Shown in pieces: positions 25,992 to 33,802 of a DNA stretch of 50,360 bases (position 1 is its first letter; each line of letters opens with the position of its first letter). This DNA is from an uncultured bacterium (GTDB lineage: Bacteria > Calescibacteriota > Calescibacteriia > Calescibacteriales > Calescibacteriaceae). The DNA lies in contig CALHPK010000004.1 in assembly GCA_938036315.1 (NCBI GenBank), forward strand, positions 1 through 50,360, written 5' to 3'. The position numbers and the translations under genes are program-made. The notes under the pieces were generated by a model. That model was not told the origin of the DNA, made no database searches, and was given only the letters and a program-made list of their open reading frames with translations.

Positions 25992-28283
25992 ATGAAATTG
26001 AAAGCTGTCTTCGTGAATTTCCTTCTGCTTTATGCTACTTGCGTATTCCCAAATTGCAAGCCTTCAAAGTCGAAAGTAGAGGACAAATTGAACATCAAAT
26101 TCCCACAAAATGCCTCCCAAATAGTTATATTAGGACAATCAAGTCATCTTGATATCTCTTGGTTCTATTCGTCAGATGAATATTATGAAAAACTTGTAAA
26201 AGGCATATTTATAAAATTTATAGATTTTGTAAAGTCAGATCCTCTCCACACCGGTTTCTTCGCTGAAACATTCTGGATCAGAAGATTTTTATCAGATGAA
26301 ACCGTTGAGAAAAGCATAAAGGATGAGTTCAGAAAATTTTTAGAGAACCAGAATATAAAGATTGAGGGCGGTGGAGTTGGAACAGATGACCACCTTGTGG
26401 TTCCTACTGAGTCCATTATAAGAAATTATCTCCGGGGCAGAGCATATCTGAAAGAACACAGGATCAATCCAACAGATTGTGCATGGATCCCAGATTCTTT
26501 TGGTTTCCTATCTTCTACACCTGATTTGCTATCGATTCTTGGATTCAAAGCTGTAGGGCTTTCACGTATCAATGGCTTCTCTCTTCAGACATCTAATTAC
26601 CTGAGAAGATTAACACAAGGCGATTTTGTTGAGAATTCAGGTGGGTGGGAACTATTCTCCTTGGGACAGCTTGTAAGGTGGAAAGGTCTCCGGTCGGAAA
26701 TTATCTTGTACTGGATGCCAAATTTATATGGTGTAGGTTCTTTCCTTTTCTGCAAGCTTGATGTTCCATCTAATGTCTATATTAACCCTGATATGGAGTG
26801 TATAGGTGACCCAGCAGATGAGGAGATTTTTTCTCAGAAGCTGATAGAGTATCTTAGGTACGTGAAGACCAACTCACGCTTTGTTTTTATACCAATCGGA
26901 TGGGATTTTGAAAAGCCAAAATTTGAGCTTGGAAAATTTATAAGATACTGGAATGAAAAGTACTTCCCAATAACTGGGGTATTTGTTGTAGCAGGTTCTT
27001 TCTGTGACTATATAGACCTTGTGCAGAAGGATAAGAGTGATCTCCCTGTTTTCTCTGGACATCTGGCTCCCTACTGGACTGGATACTTCGGTGCTAGGGC
27101 TTACCTTAAAAAATTTCTGTTCTCTTCCGTATTCTCTCTGCTCTCTGCAGAAACAACAATAGGGATAGCAAAATTAGTAGGTGTAAATATCTATTACAAT
27201 ACAGATGAGCTATGGTGGGAACTTTCTAAAATGTCAAACCATGATACTGGAGCTGGAACCCTTTACAGAAGAGTTGAAAACATTGAAACAAAACCATTGG
27301 TTGAAAAAATAGAAGAGGAGCTGAAAAATCTGTGGAATTTTATAGGGGCTAAACTTTCCAAGAATGTTCCAAAAGGAAAATACTTAGTGGTGAATACTTT
27401 GGGTTTTGAAAGAAGTGGAGTTCCACCATTTGGATTTATTATAAAGGACAAAGTTATTTTTGATCAACCAGTCTATCATCCTTGTCCAAATATTTTCAAA
27501 CCTGTGCTCTGGTATGACGAAGGAGGAGCTTGGAGGATTGGATCTGAAGTTCCACCCGGAAGGTTTGAGGAGGTTGATTTCTATTCTTATCGCATAACTC
27601 ATTCTTGTCATTACTTTGTAAGAGAAGATAATGGTTCCGAGTTTTATTTCCGTGTGGAGTTCATACCTTTGGGGCACTCCTTGACACTGAGATTTACATT
27701 CCCAAGAAAAATATCCAAGATTCTGGTTGAAGGTCACCTTGGAATTTATGAATTTGAAAAACGATATCTTATATACAACCCTACATTTTTGCCATTTTTG
27801 ACTTTCTTCAAAGTTGTTCTTGAGGATGGAAGTTCTGAAACTTTTTCTGTTAAAGGTGCCAGGGGAGTAGCTCAGACATCCGAAAGAACAGTAGATATCT
27901 TTGTCGGAAGGAATGTTAGCTTTGAAAAGCATGATATACTGGGACCTTTAGGTGATATGAGCGAGGATGGTCCATTTGAAATACATTTTGTCACTTTCAG
28001 CAACCTGGATGACATAGATTCATTTAAGAAATCCTACGATTTTCATTTTCCGTTGAAATACATTGAGGGAAGTTCTGAGACGGGAGTTTTACTTTCGAAG
28101 TTCTCAGCCCTTTCGGTGAGGAACAATATAGGAATCTTTTTTTCAGAAGATTTTGTCAGGGTTATAATTCCTGTGGAAAACCTGGAATTTGAAAGTGATG
28201 TTTTCTCATCAGCCGAATCCATATCTGTAATACATCAAAGTAGAATACATTTTTCAAACACTTTCAGATTGAAAAGAAGGTAA
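25992..28283 (+). CDS. GH38-like glycoside hydrolase, probable lipoprotein
   Basis: A 763-residue protein with an N-terminal hydrophobic segment and Cys at 17 and 22 (YATCVFPNC), a loose lipobox. The catalytic region resembles alpha-mannosidase family 38: SSHLDISWF (H52, D54), GGGVGTDDHLVVPTESI and AWIPDSFGFLSSTPDLLSIL, where D168 matches the nucleophile Asp of the family's WLPD.FG motif. The rest includes a mid helical region and a C-terminal beta-rich region, as in GH38. True GH38 motifs such as HLDPGWL and GGW.M.DEA are modified here, so activity on mannosides is inferred. If lipidated, it would act in the periplasm or on the cell surface. It is transcribed alone. Confidence 0.7.
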   Translation: MKLKAVFVNFLLLYATCVFPNCKPSKSKVEDKLNIKFPQNASQIVILGQSSHLDISWFYSSDEYYEKLVKGIFIKFIDFVKSDPLHTGFFAETFWIRRFLSDETVEKSIKDEFRKFLENQNIKIEGGGVGTDDHLVVPTESIIRNYLRGRAYLKEHRINPTDCAWIPDSFGFLSSTPDLLSILGFKAVGLSRINGFSLQTSNYLRRLTQGDFVENSGGWELFSLGQLVRWKGLRSEIILYWMPNLYGVGSFLFCKLDVPSNVYINPDMECIGDPADEEIFSQKLIEYLRYVKTNSRFVFIPIGWDFEKPKFELGKFIRYWNEKYFPITGVFVVAGSFCDYIDLVQKDKSDLPVFSGHLAPYWTGYFGARAYLKKFLFSSVFSLLSAETTIGIAKLVGVNIYYNTDELWWELSKMSNHDTGAGTLYRRVENIETKPLVEKIEEELKNLWNFIGAKLSKNVPKGKYLVVNTLGFERSGVPPFGFIIKDKVIFDQPVYHPCPNIFKPVLWYDEGGAWRIGSEVPPGRFEEVDFYSYRITHSCHYFVREDNGSEFYFRVEFIPLGHSLTLRFTFPRKISKILVEGHLGIYEFEKRYLIYNPTFLPFLTFFKVVLEDGSSETFSVKGARGVAQTSERTVDIFVGRNVSFEKHDILGPLGDMSEDGPFEIHFVTFSNLDDIDSFKKSYDFHFPLKYIEGSSETGVLLSKFSALSVRNNIGIFFSEDFVRVIIPVENLEFESDVFSSAESISVIHQSRIHFSNTFRLKRR

Positions 28284-28297
28284 GAGTTCCTTTCAAG

Positions 28298-28705
28298 CTA
28301 TTCTCCGATTACCTTTATGATAACTTTTCTTTTTCGCGGTCCGTCGAATTCCATAAGGAATATTCCTTGCCATGTTCCGTATGGTATTGAACTATTGCTT
28401 AGTGGTAGGCAAATAGAATTTCCCATGATGGCTGTTTTTATGTGGGAATCAGCATTTCCTTCGGTATGAAGATACTTTTCGTCTGGCGGAGCTATTTTTG
28501 ATAGAGTGCTTTGTATATCTTCTTGGACGGTTCTGTCCCAGTTTTCATTGATTGTTATGCCACAGGTTGTGTGTGGAACAAAGATAATTACTATTCCATC
28601 TTTTACTCCGCTTTCGAGGATTATCTTATTTACTTCTTCAGTTATATCTATGCTGATGTTTCGCTTTGGAGTTCTGAACTCCAGGAGCTTTTCGTAGGAT
28701 TTCAA
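28298..28705 (-). CDS. YjbQ family protein (UPF0047)
   Basis: About 135 residues with the UPF0047/YjbQ pattern: ISIDITEEVNKII, VPHTTCGITINE (conserved His-Thr-Thr), HTEGNADSHIKTAIMG and WQGIFLMEFDGPRKRKV. E. coli YjbQ has been reported to have thiamine-phosphate synthase activity; the true role is unclear. The start is uncertain: TTG codons at 28703-28705 and 28706-28708 both give the family N-terminus (MKSYEKLLEFRT after a TTG). A TTG further upstream lies inside the tRNA-Thr gene and is rejected. Only 6 to 9 nt separate the tRNA 3' end from these starts, with no Shine-Dalgarno. Confidence 0.85.
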   Translation of the reverse strand: MKSYEKLLEFRTPKRNISIDITEEVNKIILESGVKDGIVIIFVPHTTCGITINENWDRTVQEDIQSTLSKIAPPDEKYLHTEGNADSHIKTAIMGNSICLPLSNSSIPYGTWQGIFLMEFDGPRKRKVIIKVIGE

Positions 28706-28714
28706 CAAGGTGGG

Positions 28715-28787
28715 AGCCAAGGACGGGACTCGAACCCGTAACCTGCTGCTTACAAGGCAGCCGCTCTACCGATTGAGCTACCTTGGC
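28715..28787 (-). tRNA. tRNA-Thr (TGT)
   Basis: A 73-nt cloverleaf on the minus strand. Acceptor GCCAAGG pairs with CCTTGGC, the anticodon stem GCTGC/GCAGC encloses CTTGTAA (anticodon TGT) and the T arm is ACGGG TTCGAGT CCCGT. Discriminator is T; the next bases are CCCA, so CCA is not precisely encoded. The yjbQ start lies a few bases downstream on the same strand. Confidence 0.95.
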
Positions 28788-28815
28788 TCTAAAAATCCAA
28801 ATCTAAAAATCCAAA
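28788..28815. repeat. 14-bp exact tandem duplication
   Basis: TCTAAAAATCCAAA occurs at 28788-28801 and 28802-28815, immediately upstream of the tRNA-Thr gene. Confidence 0.9.
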
Positions 28816-29105
28816 AAATTATTTAATCATTCTATATGGTGAGACATCTAATTTTCGGGAAATGCAGGAGGTGGGGGGAGAAAACGGTATCAATTTCTGG
28901 ACTTTTTGCGAAAAAGTGATTAATATATTAATGCTATCTATAAATCATCGGGGCTTACTCAAGACGAGGTTCAGCGAGGACTAAATCTGGCAAAATTTTT
29001 GGAGACTTTACGGAAACGTGGTAAAGACGCGGTTGTGTGAAAGTTGAACGGGGTGAAGATCAGAAACGGAGATCGATCGGGGTGAATCAAAAAAGTTATA
29101 ATTAT
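28816..29105. other. intergenic region with a short degenerate coding-like segment
   Basis: With the repeats on each side this is 375 bases without an intact gene. The frame 28924-29040 (+) encodes AIYKSSGLTQDEVQRGLNLA, continuing KFLETLRKRGKDAVV, after an in-frame stop at 28921. It resembles a helical C-terminus of some larger protein but I cannot name a family. It lacks a start codon and looks like decay debris. Confidence 0.4.
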
Positions 29106-29149
29106 TAACGGGGGAAAATTTACAAAGTAACGGGGGAAAATTTACAAAG
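29106..29149. repeat. 22-bp exact tandem duplication
   Basis: Two identical 22-bp units (29106-29127, 29128-29149) starting TAACGGGGGAAAATTTAC. The second ends just before the Shine-Dalgarno of the gene at 29163, so duplication lies in its leader or promoter. Confidence 0.95.
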
Positions 29150-29162
29150 GAGGAGTTAACCT

Positions 29163-29603
29163 ATGGGTAGCTTGATAGCATATATAAGAAAAACAATTGG
29201 AATCAGCGGTTTTGTGATTGCTTCGTCATTAATTGGAATTTTATTGCCCTTTGCTATCATCGCTATCGGATACTGTATTGAGATATTAGGACAAGTTACT
29301 CCTTTACATTATCTTGAAACACTCGGAAAAGCAACAGTAACTATCGGATTATTCATAAAAAGTGCCATCTTCTCAAGTATCCTACTTGCCCCTTTCAAAG
29401 CGGTGCTCCTTGGAGCTGCTGTTATGTTTATTTTCATATTCTTGAGCTTCACCCTAATGGAAGAAGGAATTGATTCCAAACTACTTGAAAAAATGTACGA
29501 TGAGTATATTCTTGCAAAACTTCGACAAAACGAAGAATTAGCTAAAAATCTATCAAAGAAGATAGCGCAAGTGCAAGTCAAGTATATGAGAAATTTTAGC
29601 TGA
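29163..29603 (+). CDS. small membrane protein, unrecognised
   Basis: 146 residues with two or three hydrophobic helices (about 14-45 and 60-105) and a charged helical C-terminus (LLEKMYDEYILAKLRQ). SD AAAGGAGGAG about 8 nt before ATG. Its stop TGA shares a base with the ATG of the glycosyltransferase, so the two are coupled. I recognise no family; a role in the membrane with the transferase is inference. Confidence 0.6.
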   Translation: MGSLIAYIRKTIGISGFVIASSLIGILLPFAIIAIGYCIEILGQVTPLHYLETLGKATVTIGLFIKSAIFSSILLAPFKAVLLGAAVMFIFIFLSFTLMEEGIDSKLLEKMYDEYILAKLRQNEELAKNLSKKIAQVQVKYMRNFS

Positions 29604-30718
29604 TGAAGATTTTGCTCGTATTCAACCATAAAGATGTAATCGGGGGAGGTGAAATATCTTTTCTAAGGTATATAGACGGATTGCTGAATTATCAAAAAAG
29701 AGGGTCGGGACAGGTAGACAAAATTGAGTTTGCGGTATTTGTTCCAGGTGAAGGTGAGGTAGAGCGGAGTATTCCAAAAGGTATAAAAGTTTTCAAGCAA
29801 GAGGTTCCATCCTTTAAGAGAAATTTAAAGGGATTTGTGAAAGCGGTTAGATACTTTGCGGATGTGTATTCGGAATTTTTACCAGATGTAGTGCATATTA
29901 ATGGTTCGCGAACCGCTCTGTGTGGGGGGATTGCAAAACTACTGGTCAAAGAAAAACCTAAGATCATCTTCCACTCAAGAATTTCTGAATTTGATGTTTT
30001 GGATCCACTTCTTCTACTTCTTTTAGATGGGGTAATTGCAAACTCTCAAAAGACTCTAAAGAGAAGATTTCTGCTTTACAGAGGATTTTTTAAAACTTTT
30101 AAGGTAAGATATACAGTTATATACAATGGGATTGATCCTTTTTCTATAAGAGAAAAAGTATCTTCTGTGGATAGGGCAACCACAAAGAGGAAATATGGCA
30201 TTCCAGAAGGCAAAGTTATTGTATCTTCTGCGGGGAGAATAGAAAAAGGTAAAGGTTTTGAAGTATTTGCTGAACTATCAAAATATAGTTTCAGCAGAGA
30301 TTTGTGTTTTGTTTTAGCTGGAAAGCTTTCTCCTGATGTAGGAATTATTCGCGGTAGTGATAAATTGATACTTCCGGGGTATATTCCTGAATATGAGCTT
30401 TTTGCGGTGACGGATATTTTGGTTTTCCCATCATTTGTAGATTCGTTTGGGAATGTTGTCTTAGAGGCCGGGGCATGTGGAATACCTTGCATAGTTTCGA
30501 AATTCGCTGGGGTTTCCGAGATCCTTGAGAATATGCACGATTCGATAATTGTGGATCCAAGAAACGTTTCAGAGCTTGTCTTAGCAATAGAATCCTTGAT
30601 ACGCTCAGATGAGCTGAGACGGAAAATTTCGGCAAATTTTTATAAAAAATCTGAGCTCTTCTCAATAGATAAGCATACAGAGAAGGTAATAGAGTTCTAT
30701 AGAAATTTACTGAGCTGA
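29603..30718 (+). CDS. glycosyltransferase family 4-type (GT-B)
   Basis: A 371-residue GT-B glycosyltransferase. N-terminal Rossmann with VFNHKDVIGGGEISFLRYI, a central hinge around GIDPFSIREKV, and the C-terminal nucleotide-sugar domain SSAGRIEKGKGFEVFAEL, then FPSFVDSFGNVVLEAGACG with the E-x7-E motif. The donor and acceptor are unknown; the family builds cell-surface glycans. Start is the ATG overlapping the upstream stop. Confidence 0.88.
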   Translation: MKILLVFNHKDVIGGGEISFLRYIDGLLNYQKRGSGQVDKIEFAVFVPGEGEVERSIPKGIKVFKQEVPSFKRNLKGFVKAVRYFADVYSEFLPDVVHINGSRTALCGGIAKLLVKEKPKIIFHSRISEFDVLDPLLLLLLDGVIANSQKTLKRRFLLYRGFFKTFKVRYTVIYNGIDPFSIREKVSSVDRATTKRKYGIPEGKVIVSSAGRIEKGKGFEVFAELSKYSFSRDLCFVLAGKLSPDVGIIRGSDKLILPGYIPEYELFAVTDILVFPSFVDSFGNVVLEAGACGIPCIVSKFAGVSEILENMHDSIIVDPRNVSELVLAIESLIRSDELRRKISANFYKKSELFSIDKHTEKVIEFYRNLLS

Positions 30719-30761
30719 TACTGATTAATTGCAATGGAAAAATCTCTGACATCAGTAGAGT

Positions 30762-31766
30762 TTACTGAGTCTTTTTGTGAAATGGGAATTGCCTTCTGAC
30801 TATTATATACAATCCAAAAGTAACAATTCCTACGGAGATAAAGTGATTCAACGTTATTAAGTTATCTATTATATGACCAGAAAGCCCTGATGGATCTCTT
30901 AGAAATTCAAGGAAAAATCTCAAAATCCCGTATGATATCAGAAAGATAGCAGAAATTATACCTTCAAAATATCTAACTTTTTTGCCAATTGTGATTCCCA
31001 GGTATTTTAGAAAGTAAAATAGGATTGCAAATAGTGGGATAAAAATGAAATCTATAATCAGGTCAAATTTTATATTCTTGGAATACCAAAGGTAGTAAAG
31101 GCGTAGAAGTAAGAGTTCTATCAATAAAAATATATCTGTTTTGAATTCGAACAATTCTTTGACGCGTAGTTTTGTATTTTTTTCTGCTTCTGAAAATTTC
31201 CATCCAACCATAAGCCCTCTTGTTAGAGCAAAAGTGAAGAACATTCCAACTGCTTCGTAAATCTGGGTTGGATGAATTGGTATTCCGGCCAATGCAAGAG
31301 ATTTTTCCTTGAAGACTACAGATGTTGGGAAATCGGTTGGCTTTCCATAGCAACACCCAGCGGAAAAGCAGCCCCATCTCCCTATTGATAAACCGAGAAT
31401 GGTTGCTAAAGAAATAAGATCTAACACTTGAGGGGGATTCTTTTTGTGTTTCTTTGACCATATATAAACTGTTACGGCTGCTACAATTACCCCTCCATAC
31501 CAGGCGAGTCCTCCCTCCCATAATTTGAATATTTTCAATGGGTCGCTCAGGTAATCTCCTATATTCATAATTATGTAAGCGATTCTTGTCCCTATTATTC
31601 CAGATATAAGAACCCAAATTATAAGATCTAGCACATCATAAGACTTGATTCTTAGTTCTTCTGAGACTCTGGCTGCATATTCCGATGACAGAATAAATGC
31701 TAGGGCCAAGAAAACTCCGTATGTGTATAGCTTGATGGGACCTATTTCAGCAAGTATTGGATGCAT
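30762..31766 (-). CDS. lgt: prolipoprotein diacylglyceryl transferase Lgt
   Basis: A 334-residue seven-helix inner-membrane enzyme that transfers diacylglycerol to the lipobox Cys. Motifs are LAWYGGVI, GRWGCFSAGCCYGKPTD (catalytic Arg of the GR motif), IPIHPTQIYEAVG and YGILRFFLEFLRDPSG. It is longer than the usual 260-290 residues because about 60-70 residues with extra hydrophobic sequence (FLLIELLLLRLYYLW) lie before the final motif. Start overlaps the murA 3' end by 25 bases on the same strand. A second, diverged Lgt-like domain occurs at 14038. Confidence 0.93.
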   Translation of the reverse strand: MHPILAEIGPIKLYTYGVFLALAFILSSEYAARVSEELRIKSYDVLDLIIWVLISGIIGTRIAYIIMNIGDYLSDPLKIFKLWEGGLAWYGGVIVAAVTVYIWSKKHKKNPPQVLDLISLATILGLSIGRWGCFSAGCCYGKPTDFPTSVVFKEKSLALAGIPIHPTQIYEAVGMFFTFALTRGLMVGWKFSEAEKNTKLRVKELFEFKTDIFLLIELLLLRLYYLWYSKNIKFDLIIDFIFIPLFAILFYFLKYLGITIGKKVRYFEGIISAIFLISYGILRFFLEFLRDPSGLSGHIIDNLITLNHFISVGIVTFGLYIIVRRQFPFHKKTQ

Positions 31767-33022
31767 TGATGTTCAGCCTCCATAGGTATGCTTATATACC
31801 CTCCTATTTTTCTTAGCTTATAGACGAAATTTTCGTAACCTCTTTCGAGTATTTCGAAATTTTCTATGAATGTAGGGGAGTCTTCAGCTATAAGGCCTGC
31901 GATAACCAGGGCAGCAGAGCTTCTTAGGTCGGTAGCATTGGTTCTACTTCCTCTCAGTCTACTCGGATAGACAATTATTCTGTTATCTTCTGATATTTTT
32001 ATGTTAGCTCCGAGTTTTATTAGCTCGAAGACATGGTTTAATCTTTCTGGGAATACATTGTCTTTCAATATGCTTTTACCCTTGGCTTTTGTGAGAAGTA
32101 CTGTAATTTGTGGTTGAAGATCTGTAGGGAAGGCAGGGTATGAGTCAGCGACTATTTCAGTGGGCTCGTACAAATCTCTTCCTATGACTTCGATTTCATT
32201 TTCGTTTTCGATGATATTTACTCCTATATCTTTAAGTTTATCTATTGTAGATCTCAGGTGATCTATGATAACATTTCTTAACTTTATATGTCCCCCAGTT
32301 GCTGCCCCTGCTATGATGAATGTTCCTGCTTCAATTCTATCTGGAATTAAACGGAACTCTACTGAATCTGGGAAATCTCTATGTTTACCATCTATCAATA
32401 ATTTATTGTTATTGATTTCTATTTTTACGCCGAATTTTTTAAGATTGTTTATAAGCTCAATAACTTCTGGTTCCTTAGCGAAATTTTCTATTTCGACACA
32501 AGAATTAACCGACATCAAAATTGCATTTTCGGTTCCGGTTACCGTTTTTATATCAAATAATATTTTGCCATCCTTGGGAATTCCGTGAGCCTCTACGGTT
32601 TTATTTTCTTCTTTGACATAAAACCCAAGTTGATGAGCGGCTTTTATATGCTGATCTATTGGGCGTTCTCCTATTCTGCACCCACCTGGCATGGGAATTT
32701 TTACTTTGCCAAATCTTCCTAAGAGCGCACCAAAAATTACAATTGCCCCCCTTATCTTTCCAAAAAGTTCCTGAGGTACTTCTTTAGGTTGGATTTTTTC
32801 AGCATCTATTTCTACTGTATCATTATATTTCCTGACAGAGCACCCAAGACTCTTTAAGATTTCCAGCATTATATCTATATCTTTTATCTTGGGAGTGTTG
32901 CTTATTTTTATCCTATTTGCTCCCAGAGCAATTCCAGCACCTACTGCTGGGAAAAAGGCATTTTTTCCTCCTGAAATTTCTACCTCGCCGTAAAGTTTAC
33001 TTTTTTCAACTCTTACTATCAT
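31742..33022 (-). CDS. murA: UDP-N-acetylglucosamine 1-carboxyvinyltransferase MurA
   Basis: A 426-residue enzyme for the first committed step of peptidoglycan synthesis, inhibited by fosfomycin. Substrate-binding GGKNA (K20, N21) and the active-site Cys C115 in PGGCRIGERPIDQHIKA match E. coli numbering. Catalytic region around FPTDLQPQ and RSSAALVIAGL is intact. The ATG is preceded by TAAAAT with a 9-nt gap and no Shine-Dalgarno. Followed by lgt with overlap, so cotranscription is likely. Confidence 0.96.
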   Translation of the reverse strand: MIVRVEKSKLYGEVEISGGKNAFFPAVGAGIALGANRIKISNTPKIKDIDIMLEILKSLGCSVRKYNDTVEIDAEKIQPKEVPQELFGKIRGAIVIFGALLGRFGKVKIPMPGGCRIGERPIDQHIKAAHQLGFYVKEENKTVEAHGIPKDGKILFDIKTVTGTENAILMSVNSCVEIENFAKEPEVIELINNLKKFGVKIEINNNKLLIDGKHRDFPDSVEFRLIPDRIEAGTFIIAGAATGGHIKLRNVIIDHLRSTIDKLKDIGVNIIENENEIEVIGRDLYEPTEIVADSYPAFPTDLQPQITVLLTKAKGKSILKDNVFPERLNHVFELIKLGANIKISEDNRIIVYPSRLRGSRTNATDLRSSAALVIAGLIAEDSPTFIENFEILERGYENFVYKLRKIGGYISIPMEAEHQCIQYLLK

Positions 33023-33031
33023 CTTGATATA

Positions 33032-33037
33032 ATTTTA
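33032..33037 (-). promoter_or_regulatory. -10-like hexamer close to murA start
   Basis: TAAAAT on the minus strand, 9 nt before the murA ATG, with no Shine-Dalgarno between. Confidence 0.3.
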
Positions 33038-33090
33038 TGAAATAATTCTAAGTGACACTCTTTCAGAAAAATAAAAGAATAAAAAAGATA

Positions 33091-33123
33091 GGGAAGTAGA
33101 AATAGTAAATGGGGAAGTAGAAA
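33091..33123. repeat. 12-bp direct repeat, 21-bp period
   Basis: GGGAAGTAGAAA occurs at 33091-33102 and 33112-33123, with imperfect similarity between and after. It lies in the spacer between murA and the gene at 33149. Confidence 0.8.
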
Positions 33124-33148
33124 GTAAAGAAGATGGCAAAGCTAAACG

Positions 33149-33724
33149 ATGATTAAAGTGGTTACTCTGGCATTGCTTATTATACAAAATGATTTATCAA
33201 TCATAGGCAGTATAAAACCCATAGCTAAATATGAAGATGTAACGATAACATCTTTTGATTCTTATATTGAATGCAAAATTTATAAGGTATTACGACTTTC
33301 AACATCAACAAATGATTGTGGAGATCCTGAAACTCTATATCTTTATGCTTTTTTGTATGCCATACGGACGAAGTTTAAGACTTTCGTCGGACTTGAAGAT
33401 GAGATTTCTGAAATTATTTTAAAAGGTTCACTACCACAAATCAGTAGTGAAATATTCATCAAGATGGGGATGGATAGAGAAGAAATCCAGATGAGAGCTA
33501 TATCTATTTACGCCTTCTCTGAGAGGATACGAAATCTATTTATGGTTGCGTTTCCGGAATTTTTAGAAATATCTCGAAGATACCTACGTGAGAAGAGAAA
33601 GTTAAAAATTGGGAAAAAATCGCATACAGATGAAGGAGAAAGGAAAATATTGAGTGAGGCTGAAAGAAAAGTGTTCAGTGGTATGTTGGACATTATAGCA
33701 TCTGGGATAGAATTTATTGATTAG
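33149..33724 (+). CDS. hypothetical protein
   Basis: 191 residues, not recognised. A weakly hydrophobic N-terminus (MIKVVTLALLIIQND) could be a poor signal peptide or just a strand. A central helical region (ETLYLYAFLYAIRTKFKTF, SERIRNLFMVAFPEFLEI) and a charged basic tail (RRYLREKRKLKIGKKSH) follow. No Shine-Dalgarno precedes the ATG. It converges with the epimerase gene. A real gene is likely from its length and lack of a longer frame opposite, but not certain. Confidence 0.5.
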   Translation: MIKVVTLALLIIQNDLSIIGSIKPIAKYEDVTITSFDSYIECKIYKVLRLSTSTNDCGDPETLYLYAFLYAIRTKFKTFVGLEDEISEIILKGSLPQISSEIFIKMGMDREEIQMRAISIYAFSERIRNLFMVAFPEFLEISRRYLREKRKLKIGKKSHTDEGERKILSEAERKVFSGMLDIIASGIEFID

Positions 33725-33802
33725 CTATGATGAATGTTCTTATTTATCTTGGAAATGTGTCGGAACAGGGGGCAGTTTCACAGTAGGATATAAGGTACTG
33801 TT

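Noticed and set aside
27384-27932. 182-codon minus-strand frame opposite the GH38-like gene
   Set aside because: It is antisense to a well-supported protein and shows no domain signature; open frames opposite genes are common here.
28718-28720. TTG start of yjbQ inside the tRNA-Thr gene
   Set aside because: It would make the protein read from the tRNA 3' end; a TTG 12-15 nt downstream gives the family N-terminus.
29106-29149. possible CRISPR or insertion-sequence end
   Set aside because: Two adjacent copies without spacer, no inverted terminal repeats and no transposase.
31063-31617. 184-codon minus-strand frame in another frame inside lgt
   Set aside because: The lgt motifs are clearly in the other frame, so this is a shadow.
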